Assembly: GCA_049324315.1 (NCBI GenBank) | Contig: JBMOKU010000055.1 | Coordinates: 124,001 to 188,000, forward strand | Length of the DNA stretch: 64,000 nucleotides | DNA from: JBMOKU01 sp049324315 | Lineage (GTDB): Bacteria; Bacillota; Clostridia; Peptostreptococcales; Thermotaleaceae | Direction of reading: 5' to 3' | In this document: one piece after another, positions 34,800 to 44,543 of the stretch | How the letters are laid out: every line of letters begins with the position of its first letter | Position numbering within the stretch: position 1 is the first letter of the stretch | Made by a program: the position numbers and the translations under genes | Notes under the pieces: generated by a model | Database searches by the model: none | Seen by the model: only the letters and a program-made list of their open reading frames with translations | Told to the model about the DNA's origin: nothing

Positions 34800-35939
34800 A
34801 TGAATATACTTTTTTTTACTGTATCCGCCGGACAAGGTCATAATCAAGTAGCCAAAACAGTTGCTGACAAAATACAAAACCATTATCCTGAGCATAAGGT
34901 TGAAATTATAGATACGTTTAATTATGTGCATCCTCACCTGCATAAGATCATTTTTGAATCTTATATAAAATCGATTAAGTACATACCTGAATTGTACGGC
35001 TTCTTCTATAAGCGTTCGGAGGTAACGGATAATACCCTTGTCGATGTCAGTGAGTTCCTTAACAAGGTATTGCTTTCTCGAAAGCTAACCAGGCTTATGG
35101 GAGATTTTCAGCCGGATGTCATCGTTTGCACCCATCCATTCCCTGCGGAAGCCCTTTCTGCCTTGAAAAGGAAAGGTCGAATCAAGGTCCCGTTGATTAC
35201 CATATTAACGGATTATGCCATCCATCCAAGCTGGATTAATCAAGAAGTAGATTATTATATATTCCCATCCGAGTGCTTTCATCATGAGTTTCAATACTGG
35301 GAAATACCACGGGATAAGGCTCGTTTTTTTGGTATCCCTATTCATGAAAAGTTTTCAGTACAGCATAACCGGATGGAACTGTGTGAAAAATTGAATATAG
35401 ATCATACCTTTACTGCCCTGATTGTAGGCGGTGGCTTGGGGCTAGGCAATATAACAGAGACTTTAAATTATCTGTTTACGTATAATATCGATATTCAAAT
35501 TCTTGCTGTGACTGGAAAGAATGCTGAGTTGTACCGATATCTTTCTCTCATAAACAGGCCCAACCTGAAGGTATTTGGCTTTGTCGATAATATGGACGAA
35601 CTCATGAGTGTCTCTGATTTTATCATCTCAAAGCCCGGCGGCATAACTGTCACGGAGGCATTGGTAAAGGAGCTGCCTATCATCGTGACAAACAATCTGC
35701 CGGGACAAGAGGAACGAAATATGGAATTTATTCTAAATAATGGTATTGGTATGGTGGCAACCAGCCCCAATTCCTTAATCTCCTGCATTAATTCCTTGAA
35801 AAACGATGTAGAAAAATATAATGTCATACGACAGAATATGGCTCGATTGAAAAAGTCTACGGCTGTCCGTGATATAGCTGAGTTTTTGATCGGCTTAGAA
35901 CCGAAAGGAGTTAAAGAAAATCATGATGAAAGAATTTGA
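34800..35939 (+). CDS. MGDG-synthase-family glycosyltransferase (UgtP-like diacylglycerol glucosyltransferase)
   Basis: 379 residues. The N-terminal MGDG-synthase domain begins ILFFTVSAGQGHNQVAKTVA and includes PDVIVCTHPFP; the C-terminal GT28-like domain has GFVDNMDELMSVSDFIISKPGGITVTEAL and the nucleotide-binding ELPIIVTNNLPGQEERN. Such enzymes transfer sugar from UDP-sugar to diacylglycerol, giving membrane glycolipids that anchor lipoteichoic acid. GGGAGGTG precedes the ATG. It overlaps the gamma carbonic anhydrase gene by 17 bp. Confidence 0.88.
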   Translation: MNILFFTVSAGQGHNQVAKTVADKIQNHYPEHKVEIIDTFNYVHPHLHKIIFESYIKSIKYIPELYGFFYKRSEVTDNTLVDVSEFLNKVLLSRKLTRLMGDFQPDVIVCTHPFPAEALSALKRKGRIKVPLITILTDYAIHPSWINQEVDYYIFPSECFHHEFQYWEIPRDKARFFGIPIHEKFSVQHNRMELCEKLNIDHTFTALIVGGGLGLGNITETLNYLFTYNIDIQILAVTGKNAELYRYLSLINRPNLKVFGFVDNMDELMSVSDFIISKPGGITVTEALVKELPIIVTNNLPGQEERNMEFILNNGIGMVATSPNSLISCINSLKNDVEKYNVIRQNMARLKKSTAVRDIAEFLIGLEPKGVKENHDERI

Positions 35940-36471
35940 AGGTATTCTTCCTACTTTAGATGAAAAGACTTATATAGCTGACGGAGCCATTGTCATTGGC
36001 GCTGTTAAAATGAAAGAGTTCAGCAGCATCTGGTTTAACACCGTTGTTAGGGGCGATGTTAACAGCATTGAAATTGGGCGTTATTCCAATGTTCAAGATA
36101 ACAGTGTTGTCCATGTAGCCGACGACTTTCCTACAATCATTGGAGACTATGTAACAGTGGGACATAATGCAATCATACATGGCTGTACCATCGAAGAACA
36201 TTGCCTTATTGGTATGGGGGCCACTGTGCTAAATGGAGCAATAGTGGGCAAAGGAAGTATTGTTGCGGCAGGAGCTTTGGTGAGAGAAAACCAAATCATT
36301 CCTCCCTATTCTTTGGTCGTCGGTGTACCAGGAAAAGTAGTGAAAACATTGCCAGAAAACATTGATAGTATTCATGCACAGGCTTTGAAATATAAAACCT
36401 TATGGACAGAACGATATAAAATTCTGCCCGATGCAGGCGGCGAACGCTATCAGGGTGAGAAGATCGTATAA
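35923..36471 (+). CDS. Gamma-class carbonic anhydrase family protein (YrdA-like hexapeptide)
   Basis: 182 residues forming a left-handed beta-helix with imperfect hexapeptide repeats (GAIVIGAVKMKEFSSIWFNTVVRGDV and later IVGKGSIVAAGALV). The three metal-ligand histidine positions are visible in VVHVADD, YVTVGHNAIIHGC. The motif Q-D-x-S-V-V-H is kept (VQDNSVVH). Whether it hydrates CO2 or acts as a ferripyochelin-binding-like homologue is unproven. Overlaps the upstream glycosyltransferase gene; AAAGGAG precedes its ATG. Confidence 0.9.
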   Translation: MMKEFEGILPTLDEKTYIADGAIVIGAVKMKEFSSIWFNTVVRGDVNSIEIGRYSNVQDNSVVHVADDFPTIIGDYVTVGHNAIIHGCTIEEHCLIGMGATVLNGAIVGKGSIVAAGALVRENQIIPPYSLVVGVPGKVVKTLPENIDSIHAQALKYKTLWTERYKILPDAGGERYQGEKIV

Positions 36472-36481
36472 TTTAAGATAT

Positions 36482-36522
36482 AAAACAATAAAACTTCGGG
36501 ATTACCGAAGTTTTATTGTTTT
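36482..36522. terminator. Terminator after the gamma carbonic anhydrase gene
   Basis: AAAACAATAAAACTTCGG-atta-CCGAAGTTTTATTGTTTT; near-perfect 18-bp arms. Confidence 0.88.
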
Positions 36523-36662
36523 ATATTGTTACATATGTTCTCGTTTTTCCCAAAAGCATGGCCCTAATGCAGCTAACTGCTAACCACGTTTATCGCTTTA
36601 TAAAATAAAGAGATTAAAACTTTAACAGAATATCACACTACCATTGACCGTATATAAAGTAT

Positions 36663-37430
36663 TCATCCCATTACGTGGAAACCACAGTCAACATGGATGT
36701 TTTCTCCTGTAATACCTGTGCTCAAATCACTGCATAAAAACACTGCTGTATTTGCCACTTCCTCTGTTGATACCAATCTGCCCATAGGCACCTTTTCTTC
36801 AAAATCCTTCAACAAATTATTAAAATTCCTAATCCCTTTGGCCGCTAGGGTCTTAATAGGGCCAGCTGAAATGGCATTGACACGGATATTCTCTTTTCCT
36901 AAATCTGCAGCAAGGTATCTCACACTTGCCTCTAACGCTGCTTTGGCTACCCCCATGACATTGTAATTTGGAACAACTCTCTCTCCACCAAGATACGTTA
37001 ACGTAATTACGCTGCCACCTTCTGTCATCAGCGGCTTGGCATATTTCGTTACAGCAACGAGGGAATAGGCACTGATATCTTGAGCCATCATATACCCTTC
37101 TCGGGAAGTATCCATATATAATCCTTCCAATTCCTCTTTTTTAGCATGGGCTATACTGTGAACGACACCATGTAAAACACCAAACTCTTTCTCCAAGGTT
37201 TTAAAAACCCTTTCAATCTCTTCATCACTCCTTACGTCACAGGGAATAAGAATTTTATTCGGGATATCCTCTGTCAATTTTGCAATATGCTCTTCGCTTC
37301 TCTCACCTTGATATGTAAAGGCCAATCTTGCTCCTGCTTTATGAAGTGCCTGGGCTATCCCCCAAGCGATACTCCATTTGTTAGCGACACCCATAATTAA
37401 AATGTTTTTTCCTTGCAGCAAAGAACTCAT
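36663..37430 (-). CDS. fabI: Enoyl-[acyl-carrier-protein] reductase (NADH), FabI
   Basis: 255 residues from the ATG at 37430 (a GTG at 37439 is also in frame). Divergent short-chain dehydrogenase with GVANKWSIAWGIAQAL as the FabI nucleotide-binding motif, SIAHA after beta4, and the catalytic Tyr-x6-Lys in YNVMGVAKAAL. It completes the last step of the fatty acid elongation cycle and is the target of triclosan-type inhibitors in other bacteria. It lies alone, without other fab genes. Many Clostridia use FabK instead, so this is a useful lineage marker. Confidence 0.95.
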   Translation of the reverse strand: MSSLLQGKNILIMGVANKWSIAWGIAQALHKAGARLAFTYQGERSEEHIAKLTEDIPNKILIPCDVRSDEEIERVFKTLEKEFGVLHGVVHSIAHAKKEELEGLYMDTSREGYMMAQDISAYSLVAVTKYAKPLMTEGGSVITLTYLGGERVVPNYNVMGVAKAALEASVRYLAADLGKENIRVNAISAGPIKTLAAKGIRNFNNLLKDFEEKVPMGRLVSTEEVANTAVFLCSDLSTGITGENIHVDCGFHVMG

Positions 37431-37463
37431 AATCTCCACGCTCCCCTTTCATTTTACACTGTG

Positions 37464-38873
37464 TTATTTTATATTTCTTAATGCAGTAATGATTATATCT
37501 CTGGCAATCGGTGCTGCAGCTGTACCGCCTGTTGATCCACTGCTTTCGAGGATCACGGCAACGGCTACCTTTGGGTCTTCAACAGGAGCATACCCGACAA
37601 ACCAAGCATGGGCCTTTCCCGTTTCATTTTCTGCAGTGCCCGTTTTGCCTGCAACCTTTACATTTTTGATTCTGGCATTTGTACCAGTACCTTCACGGAC
37701 AACTTTCACCATCATATCTTCCAGCTGCTGACTGATCATACTGTTAATAGGACGGGCTATTACCTCAGCTTTACTTCCCCTCAGCGTTCTCCCTTCCGGT
37801 GTAAGAATTTCCTTTACTAGGATGGGTTTCATCATAACCCCGTCATTGGCAATGGCAGAGGTAATCAAAGCCATATTCAGCGGAGTTACCAGAACCTTTC
37901 CTTGCCCAATAGCTGTTGCACCCAACTCTGGTCTGGTCATAACCGATTGTTCAGGGAAAATCGATGTCTTTGTTTTTAGGTCAAAGGGAATGATTTTATT
38001 AAGATAAAGTCGCTCGGCGGTTTTACGCAGCTTCTCTTCTCCTAGCTGGAGTCCGATTTGACTAAAAGTGACATTGCAGGATTTCGCCATGGCCTCTTCT
38101 AAATTTAGTTCTCCGTGGGCAATTCCTTTATAGTCCTTTAGTACATAGCCGTCAATATTGATAGATCCCTCACATGTAAATTTTTCTTCAACGATGTCAG
38201 GAGTTTCAAGGGCAGCCGCTGCCGTAACCAGTTTAAAAACAGAGCCAGGTGTGTATAATCCCATGGTAGCTCTATTTAACAAAGGACTATTATCATCCTC
38301 TACAATGTCTTCCCAGTTTCCCTTCAGAGCCGCAGGATCAAAGTCTGGTTTACTGACCATGGCATAGATTTCTCCCGTTTTGGGATTCATTAAAACGATA
38401 GCCCCTTTTTTACCTTTAAGTCTTTGGGCAGCATATTTCTGTAAATTATGATCAATGGTCAAAATCAGATTATTTCCATTCTCACTGGGACCGGAAATTT
38501 TATCGCGAATCTCAAGGATAGGATTATTGTCATGCATATTCAACAGGGATTGATTATAAGAAGCCTCCAGGCCTGCCTTTCCATATTCTTTTAAGCTGTA
38601 GCCTATCACATGGCTGTATAAAGATCCGTATTTATAGATCCGATTTTGCTGCTCATTTTTTTTCTCACTGTATGCCAGTGTGTTTCCATTTCTATCGGCT
38701 ATAGTGCCCCTTAGTACAAGCTCCTCATTAATCCACTGTCGTTTGTTATAACTGTTAGAAACCACTTTGGACGCTTGAAAAATTTCAAAATAACTCATAT
38801 ATAGTACTAGGCTTAAAAAAAGTCCACAAATCCCAATTAAGACCTTAATGATCCTCTTGGATTCTTTGTCCAT
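37464..38873 (-). CDS. Class B penicillin-binding protein (transpeptidase), PbpA/FtsI-like
   Basis: 469 residues. One N-terminal membrane helix (about 8-28), a short pedestal region, then the transpeptidase domain with the active-site serine in GSVFKLVTAA (SxxK), SCN (SxN) in AKSCNVTFSQ, and KTGTAEN. It cross-links peptidoglycan. It overlaps the FtsW/RodA-type gene by 29 bp, and the FHA gene lies just upstream, giving the FHA-SEDS-PBP order also known from actinobacterial fhaB-rodA-pbpA clusters. Confidence 0.95.
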   Translation of the reverse strand: MDKESKRIIKVLIGICGLFLSLVLYMSYFEIFQASKVVSNSYNKRQWINEELVLRGTIADRNGNTLAYSEKKNEQQNRIYKYGSLYSHVIGYSLKEYGKAGLEASYNQSLLNMHDNNPILEIRDKISGPSENGNNLILTIDHNLQKYAAQRLKGKKGAIVLMNPKTGEIYAMVSKPDFDPAALKGNWEDIVEDDNSPLLNRATMGLYTPGSVFKLVTAAAALETPDIVEEKFTCEGSINIDGYVLKDYKGIAHGELNLEEAMAKSCNVTFSQIGLQLGEEKLRKTAERLYLNKIIPFDLKTKTSIFPEQSVMTRPELGATAIGQGKVLVTPLNMALITSAIANDGVMMKPILVKEILTPEGRTLRGSKAEVIARPINSMISQQLEDMMVKVVREGTGTNARIKNVKVAGKTGTAENETGKAHAWFVGYAPVEDPKVAVAVILESSGSTGGTAAAPIARDIIITALRNIK

Positions 38874-40083
38874 AGTCCTCCTCCTGTTCCTCAGAAGCCG
38901 CTTGTAAAATGCCTAAAGCTGCAAAGCTGGATACGAGAGAGCTTCCGCCATAGCTAACGAAGGGCAAGGTCACGCCTGTTAGCGGGACTAGCTTTATAAC
39001 GCCCCCCAATATGATAAACGACTGAAAGCCAAACATAGCCGTTATACCCAGGGCAATGATCCTATAGAAACGATGATTCTGTCCTAATGCTATTTTAAAG
39101 CCACGATATACAAATATAAAGAACAGCATGATGATAGCTATTCCGCCGAAAATTCCCATTTCCTCGCAAATCGCCGAGAAAATGAAATCATTATGTACTT
39201 CCGGTATAAATTCCGGATGCCCCAGCCCTAGTCCTGTACCAAAAAAGCCGCCTGAGGCAATGGCAAATAAGGATTGGGTAATTTGATAACCCTTGCTGTC
39301 TATATATCTCCATGGATCTATCCATGTTTCTACCCTAACTTTTACGTGATTGACAAAAAAATAGCTTACAATGCCCGGAACAGCAGCGCCTAAGACATTG
39401 TATAGTACATTCCATCTTTTTTCTTCATATATATAATAAATAACAATAAATATTAGAAAAAAAAGCAGCGCGGAGCCTAAATCCCGCTGTAAAAACAAAA
39501 ATCCAATGTGCGCATAGATAATTCCCAGAAAAACATATTCATTTTTTACATGTTTTTTATCTTGAAAATAGGATGCCAGAAAAAAGACAAAGGACAGCTT
39601 GATCATCTCTGCAGGTTGAAACCCGAAACCGCCGACTTTAATCCAGTTAATCGCTCCTTTAACCCTTGTCCCGAACACCAGTGTGGCAACAAACAATCCC
39701 ATGGAAAACAATACATATTCCCTCGTCCAGTTTTCCCATCCTTTTATATACTTGACAACATAGTAAAACAGAAAAAAGCTCAAAATACCGATGACAAACC
39801 ATACAGCTTGCTTCATGCCATACTCAGGATTAATCCGATAAATCATGATAATCCCTATACTGGCCAACATGGACACAATGAGAAAAATATAATGATCTCC
39901 TGTAGAAATCTTTGTCAGTACCATATTTGAAAAGTAAATCAACCCAATAATAATCACGCCGGCTATCAATATATTATTATCTAATTGATCCCGGTATAAG
40001 TATAACAGCGTCAGCCCGATACCATCGATAAGCAGCAAAAGATTTTGGGGCGTTCTATGGTGGTTGAGCATCTTCAACATCAC
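38845..40083 (-). CDS. SEDS-family peptidoglycan glycosyltransferase (FtsW/RodA/SpoVE)
   Basis: 412 residues with about ten membrane helices. SEDS signatures: GARVKGA-like region (GTRVKGAINWIKVGGFGFQPAEMIKLSFV) and VTLPFVSYGGSSLVSSFAALGIL near the C-terminus. These polymerise glycan strands together with the cognate class B PBP, which is encoded immediately downstream with overlap. Whether it serves elongation, division or sporulation is not decided by sequence. Confidence 0.94.
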   Translation of the reverse strand: MMLKMLNHHRTPQNLLLLIDGIGLTLLYLYRDQLDNNILIAGVIIIGLIYFSNMVLTKISTGDHYIFLIVSMLASIGIIMIYRINPEYGMKQAVWFVIGILSFFLFYYVVKYIKGWENWTREYVLFSMGLFVATLVFGTRVKGAINWIKVGGFGFQPAEMIKLSFVFFLASYFQDKKHVKNEYVFLGIIYAHIGFLFLQRDLGSALLFFLIFIVIYYIYEEKRWNVLYNVLGAAVPGIVSYFFVNHVKVRVETWIDPWRYIDSKGYQITQSLFAIASGGFFGTGLGLGHPEFIPEVHNDFIFSAICEEMGIFGGIAIIMLFFIFVYRGFKIALGQNHRFYRIIALGITAMFGFQSFIILGGVIKLVPLTGVTLPFVSYGGSSLVSSFAALGILQAASEEQEEDYGQRIQEDH

Positions 40084-40091
40084 AACACCTC

Positions 40092-40568
40092 TTATTTATT
40101 TCTTACATATAAAAACTCAATTTGTCCAAAGCCAATGCGGTCTCCATTCTTCAGCATGACCGCATCCAAAATTCTTTCACCATTTAAATACGTCCCGTTA
40201 GCACTGTCAAAATCTTCTAGAAAGTATTCTTCTTCATCCTTTGTTATCTGCGCATGGTGGTTTGAAACAAATGGGTCTTTTATCACAATCGTATTTTCAT
40301 TTCCTCTACCAATATATATTTTTTCATCGGATAATATGTATTCATCATTCATTTTAAAAGGCAATGTATCCTTACGATTGATCAATTTCAGGTAAGGATG
40401 ATCGCTGGCCATGACTCCGCTCATACTGCGGATATCCAGATAGATTAATCTCATGATTCCAAAGATAAATAGATAAATTAAGAAAATAAATAGATACTTA
40501 AAAGCCAGTGATATTAAACTAAACATGGGATCACCTACCATATCATCTAGGAAACGAACTATCTCCAT
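40092..40568 (-). CDS. Membrane-anchored FHA-domain protein
   Basis: 158 residues. A membrane helix at about 20-42 is followed by an FHA domain (about 78-155) with the conserved IYIGRGNENTIVI, SNHHAQI and DFDSANGTYLNGERI motifs that bind phosphothreonine. It is the first gene of a three-gene cell-wall cluster, 8 bp before the SEDS gene. By analogy with FhaB it probably links Ser/Thr kinase signalling to wall synthesis (inference). Confidence 0.9.
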   Translation of the reverse strand: MEIVRFLDDMVGDPMFSLISLAFKYLFIFLIYLFIFGIMRLIYLDIRSMSGVMASDHPYLKLINRKDTLPFKMNDEYILSDEKIYIGRGNENTIVIKDPFVSNHHAQITKDEEEYFLEDFDSANGTYLNGERILDAVMLKNGDRIGFGQIEFLYVRNK

Positions 40569-40717
40569 TATACTAAATAATGTAACATAAAGGAACGACT
40601 TTTAAAAGATACTATCCGTCATCTTATAAAAGTCGTCCACTTTTGCTATATCTATCTGATTATCGCCAATTTCTCTATAGTTCATACCTGCTAGGCATAA
40701 ACGAATCATCCTTGTTC

Positions 40718-42547
40718 TTATTGTTCAAGCATTCCCTCCAACGCATCCACCAGTCTGCTAAACACCTGCAAAGCCTGTTCTATTGGTTCTGGTGATGTCA
40801 TATCCACCCCTGCATCTTGCAGCAGATTGATAGGATAATTCGAGCCTCCGCTCTTCAAGAAACGGATATATCTTGAAACAGCATCTTCGCCTTCCTTTAC
40901 TATTTGTTGAGATAAAGAAATGGCTGCTGAAAAACCGGTAGCGTATTTGTACACATAGAATGCATTATAGAAATGAGGGATTCTTGCCCATTCCATCTTG
41001 ATTTCTTCATCGATGACCATATCGGGGCCATAGTATTTCTTGTTCAACTCTCCATAAATCTCACTCAGCAGCTCAGGCGTTAGCGCTTCACCCATTTCAA
41101 TCTTTTCATGGGTTATTTTTTCAAACTCAGCGAACATCGTCTGCCGATAGACAGTACCTCTGAATTGCTCAAGATAATGATTCAACAGATACATTTTCTC
41201 ATTCTTGTCTTTTGTATTTGCCAACAGATACTCCATGAGCAGCGTTTCATTAACGGTGGATGCCACTTCTGCCACAAAAATCTTATACCCAGCATAAACA
41301 TAAGGCTGTGTATTTTTTGAGTAGTACGAATGGAGAGAATGTCCCATTTCATGGGCAAGGGTAAACATATCATTGATGGTTCCCTGGTAATTCAAAAGCA
41401 CATAAGGTGGACTGTCATAGGTTCCCCATGAATAAGCACCGCTGGTCTTGCCTTCGTTTTCATAGACGTCGATCCAACCTTCGTTAAAGCCTTCCTCTAA
41501 CGTAAGAATATAATCCTCACCTAGCGGAGCCAGACCCTCTTTGATTTTTGCTTGGGACTGCGGATAGTCTATCTCCATCTTTACATCTTTTACAATAGGC
41601 GTATATAGATCATACATATGTAGTTCATCAACACCTAACACTTTCTTTCTTAAACGCACATATCGGTACATACTGTCCAGATGTTTATGCATGGTATTAA
41701 TCAAATTGTCGTATACTTCCAAAGGCACATTGTCTGCATCTAAGGACGCCTTCAGTGCGGAAGGATACTTTCTAACCCTGGCATAAAAGGCATCTTTCTT
41801 TACACTGTAATTTAACGTAGATGCTATGGTATTTTTCTGCTTATCATAGGAACTATACAATGCTTGGAAAGCATCTTTACGTACCCTTCTGTCGCGACTC
41901 TCCATAAGCTTAATGAAACGACCCTTGGTTACTTCTACTTCCTCTCCATCCTCATCTTGGATGCTTGGGAATTTTATATCTGCATTATTAATCATTCCGA
42001 ATATATTTTTAGGAGCAGTGGATATTTCTCCTACCTGGGCTAAAAGCTGTTCTTCTTCCTTGGACAGCACATGTGCTTTCTGTCGGAGAATCTCCTCCAA
42101 ATAAAACTCGTATTTCTTCAATTGTTGATCATCCTTCAAAAAGCTGCGGATGGTATCCTCTGAAATACTGAGGATTTCCGGTACTAAAAAGGATAGTTTA
42201 CTCTGGATTTCCACACTTAAGCTATGGGCTCTGTCAGTCATCCCTTGATATTTTGTAACGGTATTGTCTTCATCCTTACGCATTTTGGCATAAACAAAGA
42301 TATTTTCAATGATTCTGGATATTTCATCCTGAAGATTCAGGGCATGAAACAGTGTTTGAGCAGATTTGCTTAAATTCCCCTTATACTGTTCAATCCCCTT
42401 CACCATTTCCTTGACCTTCTGCACGTCCCGTTCCCATAATTCCTCCGTGGCGTACAGCTTTCCAAGATCCCATTTGTATTGATCCGGAATGTCTTTTCTT
42501 TTTTTAATAATATTTCCCTTCTTTTCCATTACATTCATAGACACCAC
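40718..42547 (-). CDS. pepF: Oligoendopeptidase F (M3 family metallopeptidase)
   Basis: About 609 residues. The zinc site HExxH is in LAHEMGHSLHS with the downstream Glu in VAEVASTVNETLL, as in M3B oligopeptidases; the fold is all-helical and full length. Cleaves short peptides in the cytoplasm. The start is set to GTG at 42547, eight bases after AAAGGAGG; the ATG at 42538 is a nearby alternative and the frame upstream of GTG contains the ribosome site itself. Divergent from the DRTGG-hydrogenase operon. Confidence 0.94.
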   Translation of the reverse strand: MVSMNVMEKKGNIIKKRKDIPDQYKWDLGKLYATEELWERDVQKVKEMVKGIEQYKGNLSKSAQTLFHALNLQDEISRIIENIFVYAKMRKDEDNTVTKYQGMTDRAHSLSVEIQSKLSFLVPEILSISEDTIRSFLKDDQQLKKYEFYLEEILRQKAHVLSKEEEQLLAQVGEISTAPKNIFGMINNADIKFPSIQDEDGEEVEVTKGRFIKLMESRDRRVRKDAFQALYSSYDKQKNTIASTLNYSVKKDAFYARVRKYPSALKASLDADNVPLEVYDNLINTMHKHLDSMYRYVRLRKKVLGVDELHMYDLYTPIVKDVKMEIDYPQSQAKIKEGLAPLGEDYILTLEEGFNEGWIDVYENEGKTSGAYSWGTYDSPPYVLLNYQGTINDMFTLAHEMGHSLHSYYSKNTQPYVYAGYKIFVAEVASTVNETLLMEYLLANTKDKNEKMYLLNHYLEQFRGTVYRQTMFAEFEKITHEKIEMGEALTPELLSEIYGELNKKYYGPDMVIDEEIKMEWARIPHFYNAFYVYKYATGFSAAISLSQQIVKEGEDAVSRYIRFLKSGGSNYPINLLQDAGVDMTSPEPIEQALQVFSRLVDALEGMLEQ

Positions 42548-42738
42548 TGCATCATCCTCCTTTGAAAAACTTATGCATACAAGCAATTTACATCATCTCA
42601 GCACTTTTTTCATTACTCAATATATTATACCCATAAACTTTCCATACCAACAAGATTTATTCTTTAGAATAAAAACTGATGCAGAATATTTCAATAGATG
42701 ATATTCTATAGTATAATAATAAGTTGGAGGTGTTATGG

Positions 42739-43077
42739 TTGAAATTATCTGATATCGTTGAGATACTATCTGCAGACCTTTGTACCAGTAACGCAGATTT
42801 CAATATGGACATTCTATACGGCAGGGCATCGGACCTATTAAGCGATGTACTGCGATTCCCCATGGAGAATGCCGTTTTATTAACAGGTCTTGTTAATCCT
42901 CAGGTTATCCGTACCGCAGAGATGGTGGATATAAAGGCCATTGTCTTTGTACGGGATAAAGTGCCTACTGAAGAAATGATTGAATTAGCAGAAGAACTTG
43001 GTATTATTCTAATGACCACGAAGCATAAGCTCTATAGATGCTGCGGACTCTTATATAATCAGGGTCTGTTTGATTAG
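42739..43077 (+). CDS. DRTGG domain protein
   Basis: 112 residues starting at TTG 42739, eight bases after GGAGG; the longer frame starting at 42724 would include the ribosome site. The sequence ASDLLSDVLRFPMENAVLLTGLVNPQVIRTAEMVDIKAIVFVR is characteristic of stand-alone DRTGG domains, which are otherwise fused to CBS or phosphotransacetylase proteins. In Clostridia such genes accompany sensory [FeFe]-hydrogenase clusters. It lies 11 bp before the hydrogenase-like gene, so it is a probable partner. Ligand unknown. Confidence 0.88.
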   Translation: MKLSDIVEILSADLCTSNADFNMDILYGRASDLLSDVLRFPMENAVLLTGLVNPQVIRTAEMVDIKAIVFVRDKVPTEEMIELAEELGIILMTTKHKLYRCCGLLYNQGLFD

Positions 43078-43088
43078 GAGGGATACCC

Positions 43089-44423
43089 GTGGATGAATAC
43101 TTCCACTCCGTTCAATTAGATGAGAAACAATGTATCGGATGCACCAATTGTATCAAAAGGTGTCCTACAGAAGCGATTCGTGTAAAAAACGGTAAAGCAA
43201 GAATTATTAAAGAACGATGTATTGACTGCGGTGAATGCATCCGGGTTTGTCCGCAGCACGCTAAGAACGGTGTTACAGATTCTATCAAGGACATTGAAAA
43301 CTTTAAATATAAGGTGGCACTGCCTGCCCCTTCCATTTTGAGTCAATTCGACGAAAATGTAAGTCCTGGAAAAATCCTCGCTTCTCTTAAATTGTTAGGA
43401 TTTGACGATGTTGTTGAAGTTTCCAGGGGAGCAGATATTGTTTCTCATTATACCAAAGAAATGATCAACAAAGCAAAAAAGCTGCCACTAATATCTTCAT
43501 CTTGTCCGGTTATTGTGCGGCTCATACAAATTCGTTTTCCAAGTCTTCTGGACAATATCATACCCATAGAATCACCTATGGAAGTGGCAGCAGGTATCGC
43601 CCGCCAAAAGGCCATAGAAAAGACCGGGCTTCCAACAGAAGACATAGGTATATTCTTTATAAGCCCTTGTCCGGCCAAAATGACCAGTGTGAAAGAGCCT
43701 TTGGGTAATCTAAAATCCAATGTGGATGGTGTTATTTCCATCAAATCTCTTTATCCCTGCATGCAAAAGAATCTGAAGAAAGACTTGGACGAAGAGGAGT
43801 TTTATGATTCCGGCAAAGCCATCGGTTGGGCGAGATCCGGCGGTGAAACCTTCTCCTTAGGGATTAAGGATTATTTATGCGTTGACGGAATTGAAAACGT
43901 TATCCAAGTACTGGACGAGGTAGAAAACGAGAAGATTAGAGAAATCCAGTTCATTGAATGCTTAGCTTGCAACAATGGATGTGTCGGTGGCTCTTTAACC
44001 GTTGAAAATCCATTCGTAGCAAGAAATCGAATTCGAAGACTTGCAGAAAAATATATGAAAACCAAAGAAATCGCCGTTGATAAAGCGATTGAAGAATATT
44101 CCTTCACAGAAAACATTGATCCAAAGAACGTTCATAAGCTGGATGAAAATATCATGGAAGCCATGAAAAAGATGGAAAGAATCTCTTGTATCCAACAAAT
44201 GCTTCCTAACTTAGACTGTGGTGCCTGTGGTTCACCCAACTGCAAAGCATTGGCCGAAGATATCGTTTTAGGATATTCTGAATTAGACGACTGTATGGTC
44301 ATTTTCCGAGATAAGTATAAAAAGCTTAATCAAGAAAAAATAGAACACCAAGATAGAAATAATTCAGAACAGCAGGAAATTCAAACCGTGGAAGAAGATC
44401 AATCTAATAACCAAGAGGAGTAA
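43089..44423 (+). CDS. Divergent [FeFe]-hydrogenase-like (HydS-type) iron-sulfur protein
   Basis: 444 residues from GTG 43089 (AGGAGG eight bases upstream). Two 4Fe-4S motifs (CIGCTNCIKRCP, CIDCGECIRVCP), then an H-cluster-like domain with L1 SSSCP (136-140, canonical TSCCP), L2 SPCPAK (192-197) and L3 ECLACNNGCVGG (290-301), and a C-terminal Fe-S domain (DCGACGSPNC). The four cluster-ligand cysteines are kept but the proton-relay Cys of L1 is Ser. This pattern fits sensory group C hydrogenases. The usual PAS/kinase output domain is absent; the tail (about 415-444) is Gln/Glu-rich. Probable redox or H2 sensor. Confidence 0.88.
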   Translation: MDEYFHSVQLDEKQCIGCTNCIKRCPTEAIRVKNGKARIIKERCIDCGECIRVCPQHAKNGVTDSIKDIENFKYKVALPAPSILSQFDENVSPGKILASLKLLGFDDVVEVSRGADIVSHYTKEMINKAKKLPLISSSCPVIVRLIQIRFPSLLDNIIPIESPMEVAAGIARQKAIEKTGLPTEDIGIFFISPCPAKMTSVKEPLGNLKSNVDGVISIKSLYPCMQKNLKKDLDEEEFYDSGKAIGWARSGGETFSLGIKDYLCVDGIENVIQVLDEVENEKIREIQFIECLACNNGCVGGSLTVENPFVARNRIRRLAEKYMKTKEIAVDKAIEEYSFTENIDPKNVHKLDENIMEAMKKMERISCIQQMLPNLDCGACGSPNCKALAEDIVLGYSELDDCMVIFRDKYKKLNQEKIEHQDRNNSEQQEIQTVEEDQSNNQEE

Positions 44424-44543
44424 GTAGAAAATATATGCTTACTCCTCTTCATTTTTCGAATAATTCCTCATCTCTACGCATAAGTATCTCATGATATAGA
44501 TGCAAAGATATATGATTAGATGCTACTTTTTAGGAGGAATACC

